Positions 26,662-33,120 of a DNA stretch of 34,982 nt are shown here, in pieces. Location of the stretch: the NCBI GenBank assembly GCA_011056835.1, contig DSDU01000007.1:1-34982 (forward strand), written 5' to 3'. The translations under genes and the position numbers were made by a program. Each line of letters starts with the position of its first letter. Position 1 is the stretch's first letter. The notes below the pieces were generated by a model. That model did no database searches, had not been told where the DNA came from, and saw nothing but the letters and a program-made list of their open reading frames with translations. The stretch is from Deltaproteobacteria bacterium. GTDB lineage: Bacteria; Desulfobacterota; Syntrophia; Syntrophales; UBA6807.

Positions 26662-27453
26662 ATGGCAGTGTCCAACGGCGTGTCTCACCATCTCCTGGCG
26701 CAAACAACAGTCGATATAAGCTTCTCTCACGATAACAGAATTATTGATACAAAAGCTCTTATCATGGATACATCGAATGATACGGTCACACTTCAGGTTG
26801 ATGTACCCGACAAATCCATGACGCTATCGCCCGGCACCGACATATACCTATACGTACAGAACAAGGGTATCCTTTTCAGCATTACGGAATCAAGAGATTT
26901 CCCCACCGTTCACGCCACGCGTGTCTCCCGGAGAAATCATGCACGGGTGGATGATGTTCTCAAAATCATCTATAGTCCCGTAGAAAATGAGCGCTATCGA
27001 CAAAACATGAAAAACACGCATGTTATCTTTGAGAAAGCATTCGGCGAAACATACAAATTGCCTGAAATTGAAAACGTGACTCTTGAAACACTCTATGAAC
27101 TTCTGCATCGACTCAATTGCAAGGTCGATAAGATATTGGAAACTCTCGACGGCACGAACGTTAAGAAAGTCTGCCCTGAATGCTTTGAAAGCATTAATAT
27201 CAGCGCTTCAGGCATGCGATTCAAGGCATATGATCACTTTCCCATTGGAAGCATAATCGCTATCAGGCTCATACTACCACTGACAATGGAAACACCGCTT
27301 AATATTCTAGGTGAAGTCGTCCTGTCGGATGTGGAAGCAGATCAAGACGGGAAATACGTCACATCTGTCAAATTCATCAATCTCACCCGCGGTGACGAAG
27401 AAATTATTACAAAATATGTTTTCAAGAGACAACGTGAATTGTTGCGGGGGTAA
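26662..27453 (+). CDS. PilZ-type c-di-GMP effector with an inserted helical segment
   Basis: A 263-residue protein. Residues 10-85 look like a YcgR/PilZN-type beta domain. The c-di-GMP motif Arg91-x3-Arg95 lies in SRRNHARVDDVLKIIY. The second PilZ motif, Asn179-x-Ser181-x2-Gly184 in ESINISASGMRF, is about 85 residues later, much farther than usual. The spacer (about 110-175) looks mostly helical. It includes LETLYELLHRLNCKVDKILETLDGT and is followed by a CPEC pair. The C-terminal PilZ barrel then continues to residue ~255. Binding residues are intact, so c-di-GMP binding is likely. AAAGGAATCG lies before the ATG. It probably adjusts motor output or an envelope process; the partner is not shown by sequence. 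Confidence 0.78.
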   Translation: MAVSNGVSHHLLAQTTVDISFSHDNRIIDTKALIMDTSNDTVTLQVDVPDKSMTLSPGTDIYLYVQNKGILFSITESRDFPTVHATRVSRRNHARVDDVLKIIYSPVENERYRQNMKNTHVIFEKAFGETYKLPEIENVTLETLYELLHRLNCKVDKILETLDGTNVKKVCPECFESINISASGMRFKAYDHFPIGSIIAIRLILPLTMETPLNILGEVVLSDVEADQDGKYVTSVKFINLTRGDEEIITKYVFKRQRELLRG

Positions 27454-27529
27454 TGCATCTCCGTTGCAGCGTAAGCGCGTCTGTCAGAACAGGCAGTTTC
27501 TTCAGTGTACCACCCTGCGAGTGGGCTCA
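27454..27529. other. Short gap between convergent PilZ and cyclase genes
   Basis: 76 bases between two convergent genes. A weak stem (CCAC with GTGG around 27510-27525) is visible, with no T-run. Confidence 0.3.
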
Positions 27530-30169
27530 TCACGACGATTTAAGCATTCCCTTTAATGACTTGCACACGGAAAGCAGCAAACCGCCGATTATTCCGAACG
27601 AAATAAGTTGCTTCTGATACATCCACATACTGTCAATATTCATCAGAATAAAATCAGGCAGCAAAATGTTGCAATAATAAATCATGTTCGGGAAGACAAC
27701 GAGGGCGATAAACAAAATAACCGCAAGAATGACGAAGGAATTTCTCAGAAAGATTGAAAGAAACATGACTATCGTTTCATAACGTTTCAAACGTCTCAAT
27801 TTCGGTTCGGCCCTGTCAAGTTCTTGTGAAACCTCCTCGCACAGGCGCAAAACATCCGCAAAAATGTCGGAACGTTTAGATTTTACCATATCTCTGATTT
27901 GATCAATTCTTCGACCGATTGGGTGCAGAAGCTCATGTGCCGATGAGGAAAACATTCGAAAATGATATCTCTCGGCACATTCCCGGTTTTTTTTCAAGCG
28001 AACATCCAGTTCCTTGAGCATGCCGACAAATTCATTTTCCCGTCGCTGTATAACAGTAGTGCAGATGTTCCTGATAATCTTTGACTGATGAACTACATCG
28101 AGATAACCGAAATAACTATCAGTTGATGAAAGCTTGCGAAGATCGGATACCAACACCGAAACCTTCTTGACATCATCATCTTTTTCTCCGAGTAATTTTC
28201 TGAATGTATCGAATCCTTTTTCAGCAGCTTCCGCAAGCCGCGATGCCCTCTCTTTAACCTTGAGAAATATTTTATAGAGTTCGGGATGGATGAGGGTGCT
28301 GAACGGAGCAAGATCAGGATCAATCAAAGCGCTGACATAGTAATCTCTATCAGCCTTGACAAGATCGAGAAGTCGCTCAAGTGCCAAAGCCTTTCTGCCC
28401 TGCTTGAATGCCAGGAGAATATCCTGATACGCTGCTTCGGCACAATGAGGATAGATATAGTTTATCTCTCTGACTTTATCATATGCTTTATCAATTTCAT
28501 CAGTCAGATAATATAATCGAGACAGGAGGAGAAGAATAAATATTTTCTGCGGTTTCATCCTGGCATTATTTAACGCTTTCTCGAAATAATATTCGGCGCT
28601 TAAGCCCCTGTTCCTTTCCAGGTTCAGAAACCCCAGAGCACAGTAAACCTTATAATCCTTTGGATTTCTTTCCAGGCTGGTCTGTAAGAGAGATTCCGCC
28701 TGGCTAAGGTTGGAAACGCGAATACAGTCCTGTGCCAACCAGACATAACCGCCTGTTCCTCCCTCTACGAGAGCCGCTTTGGTTACTTTATTCCAGTCAT
28801 TCGTCGTGGTATCCCAGATATGTTTAAAGAATCGAAGCTGAACATACCTCTTCAAATCATAGAATGCAAAATGAGGCAACAAGTCCTGAACATCGGCACT
28901 TTCCTTTCTCTTGAGAGTTGCATTAAGCTCGGACTGTTTTTTACCCAGGTACATTAAAAATTTACTGTTTATGGTCTCAAACGATAAATACCCGAACTTT
29001 GTAATAGCGTTCGTCAGTTCCATGAGATTCTTTGAAGGACAGTTGGGAATGTCGTGCATCGTACTTCCGCAATAAAAACACGGAGCATGGACTCCCCGAA
29101 GGAATGCGTTCTGGTATAAATAAAGGAGGGGGCTTTTATCCGGTCGAGACTCATCAATTGTAATTTCGAAGAATGGCTGATTCTGATCCGTATGCTGCAA
29201 TGGCACAGGAACAAACGGCGTGTTATTTTCTTTTTCTATAATCAGGTGTGCCTTCCGGGAAATATGGATTGAACCGGGGCTAATTGTTCCCCAGCGGACA
29301 TTGAAGCTGTCGAGATTGAGCCTGTCCGTTCCAAGATAGGGCCCCGCATCGATGACGATCTGGACCGGCAACACCCGGGGTGTTTGATCTTTTGGAATTC
29401 TTTCCCTGACATATTGAAGAACATTGTAAGAGATCTCGATGGCGGCATCCGGTTTAGAAACAATGAGGATTACCGAGCGGTCAGACAGAATTTTTTCCTG
29501 TTGTATTTTATCGCTCCAAAGCTCTCCCCGCTCTTCGAGAATTGTTCTCCAGATTTTATCGAAAGTTGCAATGCCCAGTTCCCATATCGGCTTGACGCAG
29601 ACAACGATTGCACTGACCGGTTCAAAGTCGGCACCATCCTTCCAGAGGACCTGATAAGCCGTCAGGCCTTTCGGCATGCCCTGACGACCTGAAAGATCAA
29701 TTACCTCAAACCGGACATCCGCCAGATTATTCATTGACTTCGATACTTCCTCGGACGTCAGTATCTTATCTCCATCGGCAAGGTTTGTCAACTTTGAGGC
29801 GACATTGACCACATCCCCGAAAATATCGTCATCTTCGACAATGCCTTCACCGAAATGTATACCGATTCGAATATGGATCTGATTTCCCGGTGGAGCATCT
29901 TTATTATAGCTCTTAAATTTCTGCTGAATCCTGACGGCGGTTTTAACCGTTTCTTCCGGACTGAAAAAATATGCCATTACGGAATCTCCGATATTCTTAA
30001 CGACAGTACCGCCATATTCAGTTATCGTACTGGCAACGATACTTTCATGCTTATGAAGCATCTGTCGCCCGGCAACATTGCCGTACGATTTGAAGAAATC
30101 GGTCGATCCCGTAATATCCGTAAAAAGGACGGCTATCTTCTTTATCACGTTTTCGCTATTTCTGTTCAT
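27530..30169 (-). CDS. Class III nucleotide cyclase with CCHC zinc knuckle, TPR-like region and C-terminal membrane anchor
   Basis: An 879-residue protein from ATG 30169 (the track's TTG at 30175 is the alternative). The N-terminal cyclase domain (about 10-175) has metal-binding Asp18 (LFTDITGST) and Asp62 (VKNIGDSVMAYF). Lys58 and Asp115 fit ATP selection, and Asn122 lies in IFGDVVNVASKL. The transition-state Arg expected four residues later is Lys126. Residues 364-377 (CFYCGSTMHDIPNC) match CX2CX4HX4C. A helical region with two TPR-like units follows (about 490-640). Two or three membrane segments lie at about 790-815 and 850-872, near the end. It probably makes cAMP at the inner membrane, though activity may be low. 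Its ribosome site is weak. Confidence 0.82.
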   Translation of the reverse strand: MNRNSENVIKKIAVLFTDITGSTDFFKSYGNVAGRQMLHKHESIVASTITEYGGTVVKNIGDSVMAYFFSPEETVKTAVRIQQKFKSYNKDAPPGNQIHIRIGIHFGEGIVEDDDIFGDVVNVASKLTNLADGDKILTSEEVSKSMNNLADVRFEVIDLSGRQGMPKGLTAYQVLWKDGADFEPVSAIVVCVKPIWELGIATFDKIWRTILEERGELWSDKIQQEKILSDRSVILIVSKPDAAIEISYNVLQYVRERIPKDQTPRVLPVQIVIDAGPYLGTDRLNLDSFNVRWGTISPGSIHISRKAHLIIEKENNTPFVPVPLQHTDQNQPFFEITIDESRPDKSPLLYLYQNAFLRGVHAPCFYCGSTMHDIPNCPSKNLMELTNAITKFGYLSFETINSKFLMYLGKKQSELNATLKRKESADVQDLLPHFAFYDLKRYVQLRFFKHIWDTTTNDWNKVTKAALVEGGTGGYVWLAQDCIRVSNLSQAESLLQTSLERNPKDYKVYCALGFLNLERNRGLSAEYYFEKALNNARMKPQKIFILLLLSRLYYLTDEIDKAYDKVREINYIYPHCAEAAYQDILLAFKQGRKALALERLLDLVKADRDYYVSALIDPDLAPFSTLIHPELYKIFLKVKERASRLAEAAEKGFDTFRKLLGEKDDDVKKVSVLVSDLRKLSSTDSYFGYLDVVHQSKIIRNICTTVIQRRENEFVGMLKELDVRLKKNRECAERYHFRMFSSSAHELLHPIGRRIDQIRDMVKSKRSDIFADVLRLCEEVSQELDRAEPKLRRLKRYETIVMFLSIFLRNSFVILAVILFIALVVFPNMIYYCNILLPDFILMNIDSMWMYQKQLISFGIIGGLLLSVCKSLKGMLKSS

Positions 30170-30199
30170 AGACAAAAGGCATTTATCATGAAATATACT

Positions 30200-30226
30200 C
30201 TATCGGATGCACCGCTGACTTATGTA
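30200..30226 (-). promoter_or_regulatory. Candidate sigma-28 promoter of the cyclase gene
   Basis: TACA, a 15-base spacer and TCCGATAG on the minus strand approximate the flagellar sigma-28 consensus (TAAA-N15-GCCGATAA). It lies about 30 bases before the start codon. Two mismatches make it tentative. Confidence 0.35.
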
Positions 30227-30848
30227 ACCGGATGTGTACAGCTTTATATTCGACATTCGCAGAACAAAACTTGAGCATTTGCAATTCAACACATGGTTCT
30301 GAAGAAACGAGCAGAAGAGACCTTTGAGAGAAATATCCGTATGAAAAGGACATGAAATCCATTGGAATCATGAGCGATGGGGAGAAAATAACTCGTAAGT
30401 TCGTAAGCAGCAGCTTATGATCTTCCGCCTTGTCCCGGTGTCCCTCGACGGTGGATTCAATAACACCCATGCTGAAGAACCCTCATAAATGAATCACAGT
30501 TATTGTCCCAACCGTACGAGCACCTCCGTATCGCCCCTGAACTCTCTGAAAACATCTTTAAATCTGGTTTATTACATTGACACATCCCAACCGTGTCTTT
30601 CGGTATATCCACGAAGGTGGATTTTCGTGACGAGGCTGTTCCGTCATGATTTCCGTCGGGCTGCGTTGTCATAATGTTATATACAAAGGTGTCCGGAATG
30701 TCCTATGGTAACAGCAGCTTCATTCTGAAGCAAAAGCACTGGAAATCCATTACCGATAATGATAATAATCCTGTGACCCGCAGCGATGTGAAGCATCAGC
30801 TCAGCGATTCCCCCCGATAATGACCAATCAGCAGAGGACTTAGGTATC
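30227..30848. other. Gap between the cyclase and receiver genes
   Basis: About 620 bases. Two overlapping minus-strand frames, 30457-30672 (71 codons, Cys-rich C-terminus) and 30186-30470 (94 codons, GAGGG nine bases before its ATG), could be short genes but match nothing I know. A weak sigma-28-like ACCGATAA at 30752-30759 faces the receiver gene without a good -35. Confidence 0.4.
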
Positions 30849-31277
30849 ATGGAGAAAAAAATATTGATTGTTGATGATGACGAGGCAGTGAGAAATCTCT
30901 TCGAAGAAATCTTTGGTGATGCAGGATATGCCGTTCGATCCGTGGAAAGCGCCACGGATGCTCTCGATATTCTGACACATGACACGATTGATGTGATATT
31001 CCTTGATCTGAAACTATTCGGCATGAATGGCATCGAATTGTGCCGGCAGATCCGAATGCTGAAACCGCTCTCAATCATCTATGCAATAACGGGGTGGGCC
31101 ACGCTTTTTGATATAGAAGAATGCCGGGAAGCGGGCTTCGATGATTACTTTACAAAACCGATCAAACTTGACACCCTTTTCAAGGCTGTTGAAGACGCCT
31201 TTGAGAAACTGCGCCGATGGTCAAAACGATATGGGGTCGCAAAAGATGAAGGACATGGGGGACTTCGGGACGGATAA
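30849..31277 (+). CDS. Single-domain receiver (CheY-like) protein
   Basis: A 142-residue stand-alone receiver. The acidic cluster Asp9-Asp11 (LIVDDDEAV), phosphorylated Asp53 (VIFLDLKLFGMNG), Thr81 and Lys103 are all present. The usual Pro after the phosphorylated Asp loop is replaced by Phe (LKLF rather than LKMP). A 25-residue basic tail extends past the fold, and there is no output domain. AGAGGAC precedes the ATG. It converges on the next receiver gene, 40 bases away. It may relay phosphate between kinases and the flagellar activators, but the partner is unknown. Confidence 0.85.
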   Translation: MEKKILIVDDDEAVRNLFEEIFGDAGYAVRSVESATDALDILTHDTIDVIFLDLKLFGMNGIELCRQIRMLKPLSIIYAITGWATLFDIEECREAGFDDYFTKPIKLDTLFKAVEDAFEKLRRWSKRYGVAKDEGHGGLRDG

Positions 31278-31317
31278 GCAACGTGAGGTCGCGAAACGCC
31301 TTACCCCGAACGATCTG

Positions 31318-31725
31318 CTATCCGTTATTGAGGACCTTTCGAATCATATGTGACAGATTCGATATTCGGAAGGGTTTCTGGATGAATCCGTTGCACCCAT
31401 TCTCCAGAATCCTTGCGGCCTGGCCGTCAAGACTGTAACCAGTCAATAGAATCACTTTTATGCTTGGATTAATTGATTTCAGGACATCGAAGGTATCGGC
31501 GCCGCTCATGCCCGGCATGATCATATCGAGCAACACAAGATCGATACCCTTTCCGTCCCGGAAAAGTTCTATTGCTTCACTCCCTGAGCCTGCGGCAATC
31601 ACCTGATATCCGAGTGTCTTGAGAATCTCCCGGTTCACCTCTAATACTGCATCTTCATCATCAACCAGGAGAATGTTCTCGTTACCCATTATGATTTCTT
31701 CGTCACGAATCCTTATTGTTTTCAC
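31318..31725 (-). CDS. Single-domain receiver protein
   Basis: A 135-residue stand-alone receiver with acidic residues in LLVDDEDAV, phosphorylated Asp67 (LVLLDMIMPGMSG), Thr95 and Lys117. It starts at a GTG, supported by GGGAGGAATTT seven bases upstream. The ATG at 31689 would drop 12 residues. It resembles the receivers often attached to hybrid histidine kinases. There is no output domain and no neighbouring kinase. It lies convergent with the other receiver gene and is not closely similar to it in sequence. Confidence 0.85.
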   Translation of the reverse strand: MKTIRIRDEEIIMGNENILLVDDEDAVLEVNREILKTLGYQVIAAGSGSEAIELFRDGKGIDLVLLDMIMPGMSGADTFDVLKSINPSIKVILLTGYSLDGQAARILENGCNGFIQKPFRISNLSHMIRKVLNNG

Positions 31726-32169
31726 AAATTCCTCCCGTGCGATCAGATTATGGCGAAGATCCTTCCCGGATTAATGCTCCCATACCGTAACAGACCACCA
31801 TCGGCCCGTATTATCACTTAAAATGTTTTATGTAATGATCATATCAGCGCACGGGAGCAAGGAAAAGAAGACTCGATACTCAAAGATGAATGCCGAAATT
31901 GTAGTATCGGATATTTGCCTTTCGATATGCGCCGCAACCCTTCACTTTGCCTGTTCGGTTTTGCCGCATGAAGGGTCCATGCTCTCGAGGTCTTTCAATA
32001 ACCGGCATCGACAGCGATGGTATTTTTATCAAAAATTGACGATTATTACCATTGATAACATCAGATGCTCATGAAAAACTTTCATACATGCGTTTTTTCC
32101 TCAACGGAACACTGTCTCTCCACTCAGGACCCCGACTGCGTTTGCACTTTATCGAATAAATCATTCATA
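31726..32169. other. Gap between cheX and the receiver gene
   Basis: 444 bases with no supported gene. The plus-strand frames 31823-32074 and 32065-32448 lack ribosome sites, and the second runs over cheX. A GC-N10-CC match near 31767 was judged too poor in the boxes to be a sigma-54 promoter. No terminator-like hairpin with a T-run was found after cheX. Confidence 0.5.
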
Positions 32170-32655
32170 TCACGATTGATGTGCCTGACCGTTAGACTCA
32201 CCAAAACAGATATCAACGACAAAGGGACCATCATCCGTCTCAAACGGTATGATAATGCTTGGTCCGCCGAGCACATGAGAAATAGTGTGACTTTTACCTG
32301 TTACAACCGTCGGAATGGCAGCTTTGAGGACAACACCATCCTGTTCCAATTTCTGTCTGGCCACACCCGACACCATGTTGGTTATCTCCCCCACAGCATC
32401 TTTTATATCACCGTTGAGAGTCTTGATATCCTCTCCGAGCATATTTGATACGATCTTTATAATGCATGTCTCGCTGAAACTTAAAGCAAGTGAGCCGACA
32501 ACGGAACCCGTAATTCCGATAATTGCCGAAATGTCACCCTTCGCTCGATTTTCCTTTTTAAGATAGGGTTTGCCCGCTCTCGGTACGATAAAAGCCATGG
32601 TTTGCAGGACGGTGATCGTTCCCTCTAAAAAAGGGTTTATGAATTGTACGTTCAT
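32170..32655 (-). CDS. cheX: CheX, CheY-phosphate phosphatase
   Basis: A 161-residue member of the CheC/CheX/FliY phosphatase family, with the active-site Glu90-x2-Asn93 in DAVGEITNMVSGVARQKL. CheX removes phosphate from CheY, ending the turn signal. Other CheX features are GSVVGSLALSFSETC and the C-terminal GPFVVDICF. It lies 21 bases after cheY with a weak ribosome site and is the last gene of a cheA-cheY-cheX string. Confidence 0.9.
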   Translation of the reverse strand: MNVQFINPFLEGTITVLQTMAFIVPRAGKPYLKKENRAKGDISAIIGITGSVVGSLALSFSETCIIKIVSNMLGEDIKTLNGDIKDAVGEITNMVSGVARQKLEQDGVVLKAAIPTVVTGKSHTISHVLGGPSIIIPFETDDGPFVVDICFGESNGQAHQS

Positions 32656-32676
32656 TGTTCGTCACTTTCTTTTTCA

Positions 32677-33063
32677 CTACTTTTTATATTTTGCAATGAT
32701 CCCGGTTATTTTCTCATTCAGAACTTCAGCGGTGAACGGTTTGACTATATAATTATCAACTCCTGCCTTCACCGCCTGCACCACGTTATCCTGAAGTGCC
32801 TCGGCCGTCACCATCAAAAAGGGCGTTTTGCACAGGTCACCATCGGCGCGCACTGCCTTCAAAAGGTCGAGACCCGTCATATTCGGCATATTCCAATCAG
32901 AAATGATGAAGGAAATATGCTGAGACTTCAATTCCTTGAGGGCCATTTCACCATCCTCAGCCTCTGCGATATTTTCGAAACCGATCTGTTTTAAAAGGTT
33001 TCGAATAACTTTTCTCATCGTCGCAAAATCATCAACAACGAGTATCTTGCTGCTCTTGTCCAT
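32677..33063 (-). CDS. cheY: CheY, chemotaxis response regulator
   Basis: A 128-residue chemotaxis-type receiver. Asp11-Asp12, phosphorylated Asp56 (ISDWNMPNMTGLDLL), Thr86 (MVTAEAL) and Lys108 (VKPF) match CheY, including the diagnostic DWNMP and TAEA motifs. Phosphorylated CheY would bind FliM, whose binding motif is intact in this window. AGAGGAGATGA precedes the ATG. CheA lies 57 bases upstream and CheX immediately downstream. Confidence 0.96.
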   Translation of the reverse strand: MDKSSKILVVDDFATMRKVIRNLLKQIGFENIAEAEDGEMALKELKSQHISFIISDWNMPNMTGLDLLKAVRADGDLCKTPFLMVTAEALQDNVVQAVKAGVDNYIVKPFTAEVLNEKITGIIAKYKK

Positions 33064-33120
33064 GAGTCATCTCCTCTAAATTCAAATATTACCGTAGTTG
33101 GTGTATTGCATTCAGCTTCC

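Noticed and set aside
30186-30672. Two overlapping minus-strand ORFs of 94 and 71 codons upstream of the cyclase
   Set aside because: No recognisable motif and no homology I can recall. One has a weak ribosome site; kept only as a note.
30752-30759. ACCGATAA as a sigma-28 -10 box before the plus-strand receiver
   Set aside because: No TAAA-like -35 at 15 bases, only AAAA at 16, and the start codon is 90 bases away.
31766-31781. GG-N10-GC spacing upstream of the minus-strand receiver
   Set aside because: GGAAGG and TTCGC are weak matches to both boxes.
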